Source of the DNA: Thalassospira lucentensis
GTDB lineage: Bacteria > Pseudomonadota > Alphaproteobacteria > Rhodospirillales > Thalassospiraceae
Direction of reading: 5' to 3'
Assembly (NCBI RefSeq): GCF_001613805.1
Contig: NZ_LPVY01000003.1
Location: 248,001-312,000, forward strand
Length of the DNA stretch: 64,000 bases
Positions 18,751 to 27,542 of this stretch are shown here, in pieces (the first letter of the stretch is position 1; each line of letters begins with the position of its first letter). A model generated the notes under the pieces. That model had not been told where the DNA came from. It did no database searches and saw only the letters and a program-made list of their open reading frames with translations. The position numbers were made by a program, and so were the translations under genes.

Positions 18751-19582
18751 TCAGGCACCCCACATTGCGTTGTTTTAATTTACCACAAAGCGTTTCAGCC
18801 GCAGCAGCATCTGACAGTGGACCGGCCTGCAGCCGATAAAATACGCCCTTGTCGCCAAGATCGGCACGTTTCAGATACATCTGAAGACTACCAAGCAAGT
18901 CCTTGTTTTTCGACGATAATCTTTTCCATTCCGCTTCGGCACCTGATGTATCGCGAACCGACGCTAATTGAATGCGGAAATCCTGTTCCGATACGCTGCC
19001 TGTACTGGAGACATCCGGTTGGGCGTCCTGCTCTCTGGCTTTGGCGGCGGCAATCGCCTTTTCTGCGTCACTTGGGGCAGCTGTCGTCATCCCGACCGGT
19101 GCTGTCGCAGCCGCATTATCATCCCCGTTCGAACCATTTGACACGGCACCGGCAACAATTTCTGCCTCTGGCGTCTGTTCGATCACGGCGGGGGCTTCAG
19201 CACTATCAAGGGATGGCATGACATCGGGGGCCTTCGGCATATCCGGCAATTCCTGAAGAACCACCTGATCCTCGGGCTGGCTACTGTCTAGCTGCTCGTA
19301 AATTGTCGTATCCCGGTGCGGAACTTCCATTCCGCCGGGATCATCAGGCCGCAACTTGATCGGTAGCGGATCGGGCAAAAGGATCGGCAACTTGCCTTCT
19401 TCCTGTGCCGGTTGCCCCTGATTATAGAACCAGTAACCCGCACCACCCAAACCACCAACAACAATCACAAGACCAAGAACGATGGTTCCAACCCCATTTG
19501 CCAAGCCCCCACCCGGGGCTTTTCTGCCTGCCTCCTGGTGACGTTGCTCCGCACGAAGGCCGAAACCCTGTTCTTCGTTCAT
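18737..19582 (-). CDS. SPOR-domain membrane protein
   Basis: The 281-residue protein has a cytosolic head (residues 1-30), one helix (about residues 30-50, IVLGLVIVVGGLGGAGYW), a long Pro/Ala/Glu-rich periplasmic linker, and a C-terminal SPOR domain (residues 200-280). SPOR domains bind glycan strands stripped of stem peptides and bring proteins to the septum. It lies between argS and nagZ, a conserved alphaproteobacterial position, and overlaps nagZ. Confidence 0.88.
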   Translation of the reverse strand: MNEEQGFGLRAEQRHQEAGRKAPGGGLANGVGTIVLGLVIVVGGLGGAGYWFYNQGQPAQEEGKLPILLPDPLPIKLRPDDPGGMEVPHRDTTIYEQLDSSQPEDQVVLQELPDMPKAPDVMPSLDSAEAPAVIEQTPEAEIVAGAVSNGSNGDDNAAATAPVGMTTAAPSDAEKAIAAAKAREQDAQPDVSSTGSVSEQDFRIQLASVRDTSGAEAEWKRLSSKNKDLLGSLQMYLKRADLGDKGVFYRLQAGPLSDAAAAETLCGKLKQRNVGCLIVRP

Positions 19583-19587
19583 CGTGA

Positions 19588-21339
19588 TTACATCTCCTCG
19601 ACCGGGGCAACGCCCAGTACATCAAGCCCCGACGCAATCACCAGTGCGGCGGCACGGATCATAGCAAGGCGCGCCTGCGTCACCGCAAGATCATCGGCAA
19701 CGATAAAGCGCAGTGCAGTGTTATCGCGCCCCTTGTTCCACAATGCATGGAATTCGGCGGCAATTTCGCTCAGGAAGAATGCGATACGGTGCGGTTCGTG
19801 GGCAACGGCAGCCTGTTCAACGATACGCGGCCATTCCGCCATGCGACGCACCAGCATCTTTTCGTCTTCAGACGCCAAGGCCGACAGATCAGCCCCGACC
19901 AGCGCCGCATCCGAGAAATCCTGATTAGGGAACGCTTCACGGGCCTGACGGAACACCGAATTGACACGTGCATGGGCATATTGAACGTAAAAGACCGGGT
20001 TGTCCTTGGACTGTTCGGTGACCTTGGCGAAATCGAAATCAAGTGTCGCGTCGTTTTTACGTGTCAGCATGATGAAACGCACGACATCCTTGCCGACGCG
20101 CTCGACAACATCACGCAGGGTCACAAATGTCCCGGCACGTTTTGACATTTTAACCGGCTCACCATTGTCAAACAGGCTGACCAATTGGCACAGCTTGACA
20201 TCAAGGTCGCCCTCGCCGCCCGTAATCGCCTTGGTCGCTGCCTTCATGCGTTTGACGTAACCGCCATGATCGGCACCGAAAATATCGATCATGTGGTTAA
20301 AACCACGTTCGTATTTATCGAAGTGATAGGCAATGTCAGACGCGAAATAGGTCCAGCTGCCATCCGACTTTTTCAGCGGGCGATCAACATCATCGCCAAA
20401 TTCGGTCGCCCGGAACAGGGTCTGCGGGCGCGGCTCCCAATCATCGGGGGTTTTGCCTTTTGGTGGTTCCAGAACGCCGACATAAATGTCGCCCTTCTTC
20501 TCAAGATGTTCGAACGCAGCCTGTACCTTGCCTGCGGCAACCAATCCTGCTTCGGATGTAAAGACATCATGATCAACGCCCAGAAGACGCAGGTCTTCCT
20601 TGATCAATGCCATCATCTCGACAATGGCAAAACCGCGGAATTCTTCCAACCAGTCTTCTTCGGGTGCATTGACCCATTTATCACCATCACGTGCCGCAAG
20701 CTTTTTGCCCGGCGCGACCAGATAATCCCCCGGATAAAGACCTGCCGGGATTTCATCGATGGTTTCGCCAAGCGCTTCGCAGTAACGCAGATGCAGGGAA
20801 CGCGCCAGAACATCAACCTGTGCACCCGCATCGTTGATGTAATATTCCTTGGTCACATCATAACCGGCCTTGGCCAGAAGATTTGACAGAACATCACCGA
20901 CAACCGCCCCACGACAATGGCCGACATGCATCGGACCGGTCGGGTTGGCCGACACATATTCGACATTCATCTTGGTGTTTGCACCAAGATTGCTGTTGCC
21001 ATAGGTCTTGCCGTTTTCAAGCACTTCAGTGATCTGAGATAGCCAGAAATCATCGGCCATGCGCAGATTGATGAAACCGGGTCCGGCGATCTCGACCTGT
21101 TCGATATGGTCAAGCGAGCCGAGCTTTTCAGCAAGCTTTTCGGCCAAATCACGCGGCTTCATTCCCGCAGCCTTGGAAAGCAGCATCGCGGCATTGGTCG
21201 CGGCATCGCCATGCGCGGCATCGCGCGGCGGTTCGACCGTGATACGTGCGGTATCGCTGCCAGCGGGCAAAACGCCGTCTTTTTCAAGGGCGAGAATCTG
21301 ATTCTCGATGTCGCTTTTCAACAGGCTGAAAACATTCAT
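19588..21339 (-). CDS. argS: Arginyl-tRNA synthetase
   Basis: The class I synthetase is 583 residues from ATG 21339, where the family begins ([15 protein letters not shown]). Longer in-frame readings to 21408 lack support. HVGH in [14 protein letters not shown] is the HIGH signature and [10 protein letters not shown] is the KMSKS region. A C-terminal DALR-type anticodon-binding helical bundle ends the protein. It is followed 5 nt later by the SPOR gene. The dgt gene that usually precedes argS in relatives is absent from the 269-bp gap upstream. Confidence 0.96.
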   Translation of the reverse strand: MNVFSLLKSDIENQILALEKDGVLPAGSDTARITVEPPRDAAHGDAATNAAMLLSKAAGMKPRDLAEKLAEKLGSLDHIEQVEIAGPGFINLRMADDFWLSQITEVLENGKTYGNSNLGANTKMNVEYVSANPTGPMHVGHCRGAVVGDVLSNLLAKAGYDVTKEYYINDAGAQVDVLARSLHLRYCEALGETIDEIPAGLYPGDYLVAPGKKLAARDGDKWVNAPEEDWLEEFRGFAIVEMMALIKEDLRLLGVDHDVFTSEAGLVAAGKVQAAFEHLEKKGDIYVGVLEPPKGKTPDDWEPRPQTLFRATEFGDDVDRPLKKSDGSWTYFASDIAYHFDKYERGFNHMIDIFGADHGGYVKRMKAATKAITGGEGDLDVKLCQLVSLFDNGEPVKMSKRAGTFVTLRDVVERVGKDVVRFIMLTRKNDATLDFDFAKVTEQSKDNPVFYVQYAHARVNSVFRQAREAFPNQDFSDAALVGADLSALASEDEKMLVRRMAEWPRIVEQAAVAHEPHRIAFFLSEIAAEFHALWNKGRDNTALRFIVADDLAVTQARLAMIRAAALVIASGLDVLGVAPVEEM

Positions 21340-21608
21340 CACTTTTGGTCTTTGCAAATTTCGTTCATGGTCCATCACGACCATTTTGATGTGGCTGTTT
21401 TGGGACATTTCGCATCAAAACGCAAGCAACCGCTTGGTTGCCCTGATCACAGGTTTTGACATTTCTGCCATGCACGCTAAATAGAGCCTTAAGGAACACG
21501 ATCAGGCTGTGCTAAAGTTGGCACCATGATCGTCAATATACCCGTTGGGTTGCCCGTGGATGGTCCGCTAAATGGAATATCGCGGGATAGCACATCAAGG
21601 AGTGTCGA

Positions 21609-21950
21609 ATGACGGAAACTGCCCGGCAGGTCCAGATGACCGAAAGTGCGGCAAAACGCATCCAGGAACTGATTGCCAGCGACGGCAAATCGGACATGAT
21701 GTTGCGCCTTCAGGTCTCGGGCGGCGGATGCAGCGGTTTTCAGTATGAATTCTCGCTCGATTCCGACAAGACCGAAGAAGACCACATTTTCGAAAACCAC
21801 GGTGCGAAAATGGTGATTGATGACGTGTCGCTCGACCTGCTCGGCGGCGCGGAAATCGACTTTGTTCGCGAACTGGTCGGTGCGGCCTTTCGTGTGAATA
21901 ATCCGAACGCAACGTCATCATGCGGTTGCGGATCCAGTTTCTCGATTTGA
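21609..21950 (+). CDS. erpA: Iron-sulfur cluster insertion protein ErpA
   Basis: The 113-residue A-type carrier has the three conserved Cys in SGGGCSGFQY and SSCGCGSSF near the C-terminus. ErpA delivers Fe-S clusters to apo-proteins such as those of isoprenoid synthesis. AAGGAG upstream of the ATG supports the start. It is followed by a strong terminator, then xthA on the same strand. Confidence 0.95.
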   Translation: MTETARQVQMTESAAKRIQELIASDGKSDMMLRLQVSGGGCSGFQYEFSLDSDKTEEDHIFENHGAKMVIDDVSLDLLGGAEIDFVRELVGAAFRVNNPNATSSCGCGSSFSI

Positions 21951-21973
21951 TCCGCATCGGAAAAACGATTTAT

Positions 21974-22007
21974 AAAACGGGGTTCGTGTTTTACGAACCC
22001 CGTTTTT
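21974..22007 (+). terminator. Terminator after erpA
   Basis: A near-perfect stem, AACGGGGTTCGT with ACGAACCCCGTT, and a following T5 tract lie 25 nt past the erpA stop. Confidence 0.9.
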
Positions 22008-22053
22008 GCTTGCGCATAAAGCCGCAAAATTAATCCCGAACACCGAGGCCCTT

Positions 22054-22833
22054 ATGAAAATCGCCACCTGGAACGTTAACTCGATCAAGGCCCGTCTGCC
22101 CAACATCCTTGAATGGCTTGGCGACGCAAAGCCCGATGTTGTCCTGCTTCAGGAAACAAAAACCGTCGATGAAGGTTTCCCGGCCATGGAAATCGAGGAT
22201 CTCGGCTATAACATCGCCCTTCATGGCCAGAAAACCTATAACGGGGTCGCGATCCTATCAAAGTTCCCCATTGAGGATATTGAACGTGGCCTTCCGGGCA
22301 ATGATGGTGACGAACAGGCCCGCTATATCGAAGCCGTTATAGCCGCTCATCGCCCGATTCGCGTGGCTTCGATCTATGTCCCGATGGGAAGCGAGGTCGG
22401 ATCGGAGAAATTCGAATACAAACTGAATTTCCTGGACCGCCTGGTCAAACGCTTTGAAAAAATCCGCGAAAGTGGTGATGCGGCGGTCATGGGCGGCGAT
22501 TACAATATCGCGCCCGATGATTCCGATGTTTACGATCCGATCAAACTGCACGAAACCGTTCTCTGCTCAACCGTAGAGCGTAAGAAGCTGCGGACCATGA
22601 TGAATATGGGCTACACCGATGCCTTCCGGACCTTCAATCCGCAGGGGCATCAATATAGCTGGTGGGATTATCGCGCCGGGGCATGGAACAAGGATAACGG
22701 CCTTCGCATTGATCACCTGCTGCTGACCCCGGCGGCGACCGACCGTCTTAGCGCATCGGATATTGATCGCAACCCACGCGCCAAGGAAAAGGCATCGGAT
22801 CACACCCCGGTCTGGTGCATGATCGACGAATGA
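22054..22833 (+). CDS. xthA: Exodeoxyribonuclease III (AP endonuclease)
   Basis: The 259-residue enzyme starts MKIATWNVNSIKARLPNILEWL, with the metal ligands of the EEP fold in TWNVNS and LLQETKT. The later GGDYNIAPDD and SDHTPVW motifs complete the active site. It incises abasic sites and removes 3' blocks in DNA repair. ATG 22054 follows GAGG; the frame opens 48 nt earlier within the erpA terminator, which was rejected as a start. Confidence 0.95.
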   Translation: MKIATWNVNSIKARLPNILEWLGDAKPDVVLLQETKTVDEGFPAMEIEDLGYNIALHGQKTYNGVAILSKFPIEDIERGLPGNDGDEQARYIEAVIAAHRPIRVASIYVPMGSEVGSEKFEYKLNFLDRLVKRFEKIRESGDAAVMGGDYNIAPDDSDVYDPIKLHETVLCSTVERKKLRTMMNMGYTDAFRTFNPQGHQYSWWDYRAGAWNKDNGLRIDHLLLTPAATDRLSASDIDRNPRAKEKASDHTPVWCMIDE

Positions 22834-22880
22834 TTCGAAAACCCGAATCAACCGGGATTTGATAGCGAATATGAAATGTA

Positions 22881-22911
22881 AAGGGCAGCAGGACTATCTG
22901 CTGCCCTCTTT
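22881..22911 (+). terminator. Terminator after xthA
   Basis: GGGCAGCAG pairs perfectly with CTGCTGCCC across 6 nt and is followed by a T-rich tract. It separates xthA from convergent ribB. Confidence 0.85.
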
Positions 22912-22996
22912 GATTTGTAATCGGATTGGCTACTTTGAACGCAAATGGTCGAAAATCCGGTTGTCTCTGCGTTTACAAAGCCACGACCGCTTTTCC

Positions 22997-23665
22997 CTAT
23001 TCTGCGGCCTGCTGCAGAACACCGCGATAGGCAACGATATCCTCGATGCTGATCACGACGATGTCGTGCTGTTGCGCATAGGCAATCAGTTCTGGCAAAC
23101 GTGCCATCGTGCCGTCCGGATTGGTCACCTCACAAAGCACGCCAGCCGGTTTGAAACCTGCCAGACGCATCAGATCAACCGTACCCTCGGTATGACCACG
23201 ACGTTCCAGGACGCCACCTGCACGCGCACGCAACGGGAAAACATGTCCCGGACGAGCCAAATCACCCGGTTTTGCCCCATCGGCAATCGCAGTTTTGACC
23301 GTGGTCACGCGATCAGCAGCCGAAACACCGGTGGTAACACCGACCTTGGCCTCAATCGAAACGGTAAAGCCGGTTCCCATGCTCGATGTGTTGTTGGCAA
23401 CCATCGGCGGCAGATCAAGTGCCGTTGCCATTTCATCTGTCAGGCACAGGCAGACGATCCCGCTGCAATCGCGGATCAGCATCGCCATCTGTTCATTGGT
23501 CAGATTTTCTGCGGAAAAAATAAGATCGCCTTCGTTTTCGCGATCTTCATCATCGACGACCAGAACCCCCTTGCCATTGCGCAAATCCGAAAGCGCACGT
23601 TCCATACGCGTAATCGGGTTGCCAAAGATCGAAAGTTCCGGTTCCTGATGAACACTCTGATTCAT
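22997..23665 (-). CDS. ribB: 3,4-dihydroxy-2-butanone 4-phosphate synthase
   Basis: The 222-residue enzyme converts ribulose 5-phosphate to the four-carbon precursor of riboflavin. Signatures are [14 protein letters not shown] (metal and substrate site), [10 protein letters not shown] and [16 protein letters not shown]. No GTP cyclohydrolase II domain follows, so it is a monofunctional RibB. ATG 23665 follows GGAGAA, which decides the start over a reading 33 nt longer. An FMN riboswitch lies about 120 nt upstream, so it is shut down when flavin is plentiful. Confidence 0.95.
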   Translation of the reverse strand: MNQSVHQEPELSIFGNPITRMERALSDLRNGKGVLVVDDEDRENEGDLIFSAENLTNEQMAMLIRDCSGIVCLCLTDEMATALDLPPMVANNTSSMGTGFTVSIEAKVGVTTGVSAADRVTTVKTAIADGAKPGDLARPGHVFPLRARAGGVLERRGHTEGTVDLMRLAGFKPAGVLCEVTNPDGTMARLPELIAYAQQHDIVVISIEDIVAYRGVLQQAAE

Positions 23666-23787
23666 AACGGTTCTCCGTTTAAGGAGCTTACGAATCAAGG
23701 CATCAAAAGAAAGGCCTGAACGTACGTCAACGCCGCACGTCAGTCATAGGCAGACGACAACGGGTTCCCCCGTTATCCGTCACGCTT

Positions 23788-23932
23788 TATCCTCTCCCAT
23801 CCGGACTGTTACCGTCGGCTCCGGAGTTACACCGGATCTGCTGACCCCGCCAAATTGCTTTGGCAGGCGCTCGCGGGCTTTCCTGAAATCAGAATTACCG
23901 CCGGTCAGGAATTTCACCCTGCCCTGAGAATA
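23788..23932 (-). ncRNA. FMN riboswitch (RFN element)
   Basis: On the minus strand the segment shows the conserved RFN blocks in order: CAGGGCAGGGTGAAATTCC, GACCGGCGGTAAT, AGCCCGCGAGC, GGTCAGCAGATCCGGTG and CCGGAGCCGACGGT. It ends with AGTCCGGATGGGAGAGG. These form the six-helix FMN aptamer. It lies in the ribB leader and should repress ribB when FMN binds. The expression platform between 23666 and 23787 was not resolved by eye. Confidence 0.96.
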
Positions 23933-24067
23933 AGCGCCGTGTTTCAACGACATGCCTGATCATCCTTGATCAAGCATCCGCACTTTAGAAAATGAAAAGA
24001 TAGTTGTCAAACCTGCTGGCGCAACATTCCAGGAAACACTTTGTTGCTGACAAAAGATTTGCGCGCG

Positions 24068-25345
24068 TCAAATCTCTGCTAGGATTTTTCCGGCCTTGAA
24101 ATGGAAATCACACCCGTTTTTGCGTAATTCGCGCGGTGCCCATTGGCAAACCGCACATTTGCGGTCTGACGTTGTACCCCGCGATTTGCATTCCTTGTTA
24201 AGGTACTTGCCCAGAAGCGCATCAATGTAACTGCCCTGGAAGGCATCCACACCAAGGCTTCGGCCCATACGCAATGCCGTACGGCTGTCGCACCTGGTCA
24301 GGATCAAATTGCGATCTGCAAAAATGGACGCAAACTCGCGCAGACGGTCTGTTGCCTCCGCCCGTTTCGATCCTATGATGTTTTGATCCCATATGACTTT
24401 GATAAAATCGACATTGATCTTGCGCGGGGAAAGGAATTCGAGTGATGGTAGGGTAATGCGATCAAGTCCGACCCGGACCCCCGCAGAATGCAACAATTTG
24501 CAGGCATCTTCAAATTCCCACCAATCAGCAATCGCGTTTTCAAGTGATATCTCGATCGACAGATTTTCGGCGAACCGGCTGTCCTCCGACCCAAGAAACT
24601 CGGCAAAGCGATCGCTGAATATCGTCTGCACCATCATATTTAGATGCAAGGTATCTGGTAGCATCTGCGGCGCCAGACCTTTGGTGATATCCATCACCTT
24701 TTCATCAAGAACCCGCGATAGAATTTCGACTTCGCCGGAGCCCTCAAGCAGAAAACTGGCCAGATGATGCTGGCGCAGATAATCCAGTGAACAATATAGT
24801 TCATGGCCAAGAATTTCGCGGCGACTGTCATGGAACTCGAGGATCGCCTGACGACGACAGGAGTCAAAAACCGCTTCCTCGGTGACCGCCCCGCGCAGCA
24901 TTTCAGCCATGTCAAAACGTTGCAGGCTTTCGTTTGCGAAATGGTTCTCTTCGGGCAGGTCAAGCAGATTGTAAAGGGTGTTACGATCCTCGGGCCAGCG
25001 CAATTCATGCCAAAGTTTAACGGGCAAATCACCCAGCCCCTGACGACTGATAACATCCTTTAGCGTTTCGTTGACACTGGTAATGAATGTATCAACATCG
25101 CCGAACGCTTTGACCAACCTGATAAAAACGACCATCCCGTTTTCAAGGCGGTATTCCTGTGTCTTTTCTGGAAGATGATGGAATGCGTCACGTGAAATAT
25201 CCTGATAGTCCTGCGGCTCAAGACGCAAGGATACCGAAATATCAAGAAGACCAACAATCGGCCTTTTACCGTTCGCCGCATATTTGCGAAGGCTTTCAAC
25301 AAACCTTGCGAGGCTGAGTTCAGATTTTGTTGAAGACGCGGTCAT
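24068..25345 (-). CDS. Degenerate EAL-domain protein with C-terminal Cys cluster
   Basis: The 425-residue soluble protein has a C-terminal half that follows the EAL fold: an LHLNMM strand, LSIEISLENAI, RVGLDRITLPSLEFLSPRKINVDFIK and GVDAFQGSYIDALLG. Several catalytic residues of c-di-GMP phosphodiesterases are missing. ELYCS stands where EALLR is expected, and LTRCDS replaces AEGVE. It is thus probably inactive, perhaps a c-di-GMP sensor or scaffold. The N-terminal 150 residues are unassigned. The tail has four Cys spaced C-X10-C-X2-C-X11-C, a possible zinc site. ATG 25345 is preferred because GGGA is well spaced. Confidence 0.6.
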   Translation of the reverse strand: MTASSTKSELSLARFVESLRKYAANGKRPIVGLLDISVSLRLEPQDYQDISRDAFHHLPEKTQEYRLENGMVVFIRLVKAFGDVDTFITSVNETLKDVISRQGLGDLPVKLWHELRWPEDRNTLYNLLDLPEENHFANESLQRFDMAEMLRGAVTEEAVFDSCRRQAILEFHDSRREILGHELYCSLDYLRQHHLASFLLEGSGEVEILSRVLDEKVMDITKGLAPQMLPDTLHLNMMVQTIFSDRFAEFLGSEDSRFAENLSIEISLENAIADWWEFEDACKLLHSAGVRVGLDRITLPSLEFLSPRKINVDFIKVIWDQNIIGSKRAEATDRLREFASIFADRNLILTRCDSRTALRMGRSLGVDAFQGSYIDALLGKYLNKECKSRGTTSDRKCAVCQWAPRELRKNGCDFHFKAGKILAEI

Positions 25346-25402
25346 ATGCATTCCCGTCCAAAGGCGTGGGGGATGAACATGCCTTATTGAAGTTAATTTT
25401 AG

Positions 25403-26269
25403 CTAAACATCTATACCAAGGCATAGGGATTTTTCGATATCGTCTGCCAATTGCATAAGAATATCTGTTTTGATCAGATCAGACTTGAAAGCAACCTCAT
25501 CAATCGACCGAACAAATCGTATTCCTTGCAAGGCATTACAGACAAAAACCGATTCCATGGATGACAGTTCATTCGGAAGAATAGATGTCTCATGCACAAC
25601 AACGTCAAGATCATTACACCAATCAATGACGAATTGCCGGGCCAGTCCGGAGAGAATACCACTATCGGTAGGTGGCGTGTAAAATGCACCATCGCGAACA
25701 CCGAACAGATTGGCAATTGTCGTTTCCGCAACAGAACCGTCGACCGATAGGACAAGCGCCTCTTCCGCACCGCAAGCAGCAGCTTCACGACGCGCGGCAA
25801 TATTATCCATATAATTCAGGCTTTTGATCCGGTTTGCAACGGACCACGGATTGCGCCGCACCTGTTTTGATGTCGCTAGGGCCAAACCGTTATCGTGTGC
25901 CGGTCTAGAAAATGGGGCCGCCGTCATCAAAACTGTTGGATGGCATTCCACGGGCGGCAACAAGCCGCGCGGACCGCTGCCTCGCGTAACGGTCAGGCGA
26001 ATAACGGCACCTTCCCCGTCAATTTCAGCACAAAGTAGACGAACAGCATCCGCGATCTCGGAAATGTTTGGCAGCAAATCCGGGGTAAGCCCGATTAATT
26101 CCGCGTGGCTTTCAAGGCGTTCATAATGTCGGTCAAGCCATGCGACCCTGCCCCTGTGTGAACGCATGGTTTCAAAAAAACCATCCCCCAACAGCAATCC
26201 GCGATCCGTAACCGCAATATGCGCATCCGCCTGATCAATGATATTGCCGTTAAGCCAGACTTTCATCAC
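25403..26269 (-). CDS. pabC: Class IV aminotransferase, probable aminodeoxychorismate lyase
   Basis: The 288-residue PLP enzyme of fold type IV has the catalytic Lys in RIKSLNYMDNIAAR and the phosphate-binding EALVLSVDGSVAETTIAN region. PabC splits 4-amino-4-deoxychorismate into p-aminobenzoate and pyruvate for folate synthesis. Branched-chain or D-amino acid aminotransferases share the fold. The 4-nt overlap with pabA and nearby pabB favour PabC. Confidence 0.82.
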   Translation of the reverse strand: MMKVWLNGNIIDQADAHIAVTDRGLLLGDGFFETMRSHRGRVAWLDRHYERLESHAELIGLTPDLLPNISEIADAVRLLCAEIDGEGAVIRLTVTRGSGPRGLLPPVECHPTVLMTAAPFSRPAHDNGLALATSKQVRRNPWSVANRIKSLNYMDNIAARREAAACGAEEALVLSVDGSVAETTIANLFGVRDGAFYTPPTDSGILSGLARQFVIDWCNDLDVVVHETSILPNELSSMESVFVCNALQGIRFVRSIDEVAFKSDLIKTDILMQLADDIEKSLCLGIDV

Positions 26270-26859
26270 GACGTAACCTTTCGCTGAACGGCTGCCCCGG
26301 CAATAGTTAGAAAGTTCGCTAGCAGATCATGCCCTTGCTCGGTAAGGACGGCTTCCGGATGGAACTGAACGCCAAAGATCAGCAGGTCCCGATGGGCAAA
26401 GGCCATTATTTCGCCGTTTGGACCTGTGGCGGTCTGCACCAAAGAGCCATCCACCGGCAGATCAACAATCAGCGAATGGTACCGCGTCACCGTCAACGGA
26501 GATTTGATGCCGTTGAAAAGTGCCGATCCATCATGTGTTATCGCCGATGTCATCCCGTGAACGGGACGGTTCGCACGTTTGACCGTACCACCGAATACCT
26601 GAGCGATCGACTGATGTCCTAAACAGACCCCCAGCATCGGATATTCGCCCGCCAATGCGGTAATCAGAGCAATACTGTTTCCCGCCTCGTCCGGGCCGCA
26701 GGGACCGGGGGAAAAGACAACAGCATCCGGGTTCAACCGGCGAACTTCCTCAACGTCAATCCGGTCATTACGCACGACTTCAACCTGCTGGCCAAGTTCC
26801 ACGAAATAGCGTGCCAGATTGAAAACAAAGGAATCGTAGTTGTCGATCAACAGGATCAT
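26266..26859 (-). CDS. pabA: Aminodeoxychorismate synthase component II (glutamine amidotransferase)
   Basis: The 197-residue class I amidotransferase starts MILLIDNYDSFVFNLARYF. Its triad is the Cys in GVCLGHQ with His and Glu in VQFHPEA. It hydrolyses glutamine and passes ammonia to PabB. Anthranilate synthase TrpG has the same domain, so the assignment rests on the coupled pabC and the nearby PIKGT-type pabB. The frame can be extended five codons to a GTG, but ATG 26859 matches family length. Confidence 0.88.
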   Translation of the reverse strand: MILLIDNYDSFVFNLARYFVELGQQVEVVRNDRIDVEEVRRLNPDAVVFSPGPCGPDEAGNSIALITALAGEYPMLGVCLGHQSIAQVFGGTVKRANRPVHGMTSAITHDGSALFNGIKSPLTVTRYHSLIVDLPVDGSLVQTATGPNGEIMAFAHRDLLIFGVQFHPEAVLTEQGHDLLANFLTIAGAAVQRKVTS

Positions 26860-26963
26860 TTCGATCCAATCCACCTATGATGTTGTTCAAGGCATTGTTT
26901 AAGCGTGGTGATCTTACATCTCATCGGGATTAATTCTATATATCCCGCAGCGGGTTATCTGCG

Positions 26964-27287
26964 TTAGGCAAAAGGAACGAATGGTATCCGCTGACGATGG
27001 GCAGCCAGAGAAACCAGTTCATCAACAACGTCCAGGAAGTGAGGTGCATTGTTATGCGCTTCCCATCCGGCCTCGTCGACATAGAGCTCATAAACAAAGA
27101 ATGACAAGGGATCAGTTGGAGAACGATATGGCACAAAGAATTTCACACCTTCTTCCGACATTGTCGGTTCAATCAGCCCCCGTAGAATCTCGGCCATGGC
27201 ATCACCCTTGCCTTCTTTGGCCACTATATTGATGGCAACAGCAAACCCATGATTGAGGTTTGAGGCAGCGGAATTAGTGTAGGGCAT
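26964..27287 (-). CDS. ABM (antibiotic biosynthesis monooxygenase)-domain protein
   Basis: A 107-residue protein with the ferredoxin-like ABM/Dabb fold: FAVAINIVAKEGKGDAM, then SEEGVKFFVPYRSPTDPLSFF, FVYELYVDEAGWEAHNNAPHF and a closing helix. The family includes quinol monooxygenases such as YgiN and many small stress proteins; the substrate is unknown. It is inserted between pabA and pabB, with its own TATAAT promoter and a structured leader, so it is probably regulated apart from the pab genes. AGGGGAAG precedes the ATG. Confidence 0.8.
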   Translation of the reverse strand: MPYTNSAASNLNHGFAVAINIVAKEGKGDAMAEILRGLIEPTMSEEGVKFFVPYRSPTDPLSFFVYELYVDEAGWEAHNNAPHFLDVVDELVSLAAHRQRIPFVPFA

Positions 27288-27340
27288 ATTATCTTCCCCT
27301 GATTGCTAGAATATAAAGGCCTGTAAACACGAAAACGTTC

Positions 27341-27422
27341 CGAGAATACTCTGGCTAATACAGCACATTTTACCGTGCAGACGAACCATCGCCGGATTTG
27401 GAAACCGGTATAAGTATTCTCG
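27341..27422 (-). promoter_or_regulatory. Candidate structured leader of the ABM gene
   Basis: CGAGAATACT (27341-27350) and AGTATTCTCG (27413-27422) form a perfect 10-bp long-range stem. Inside lie two smaller hairpins, GCAC/GTGC and CCGG/CCGG, giving a multibranch shape. It ends 53 nt before the ABM start and begins about 25 nt after a predicted start of transcription. It could be a cis-regulatory RNA or a widely spaced operator. Confidence 0.4.
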
Positions 27423-27453
27423 TCCGGCTTGATATGTTCCCATTATGTTCTTA

Positions 27454-27459
27454 ATTATA
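27454..27459 (-). promoter_or_regulatory. Candidate -10 element for the ABM gene
   Basis: An exact TATAAT lies on the minus strand within TAGATATAATTAAG, about 170 nt before the ABM start. No good -35 box stands at the usual spacing, so an activator or an extended contact would be needed. Confidence 0.4.
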
Positions 27460-27522
27460 TCTAGCAGCAACCTCATTGTGCCCGCGGCCGCAATCCTCCT
27501 GACAGAGGAGTAAAAATGGCGA

Positions 27523-27539
27523 AAACCTAGCTTAGGTTT
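27523..27539 (-). terminator. Terminator after pabB
   Basis: AAACCTA pairs with TAGGTTT across three nucleotides, starting four nucleotides after the pabB stop. It is followed on the minus strand by TCGCCATTTTT. It would separate pabB from the ABM, pabA and pabC genes. Confidence 0.6.
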
Positions 27540-27542
27540 GGT

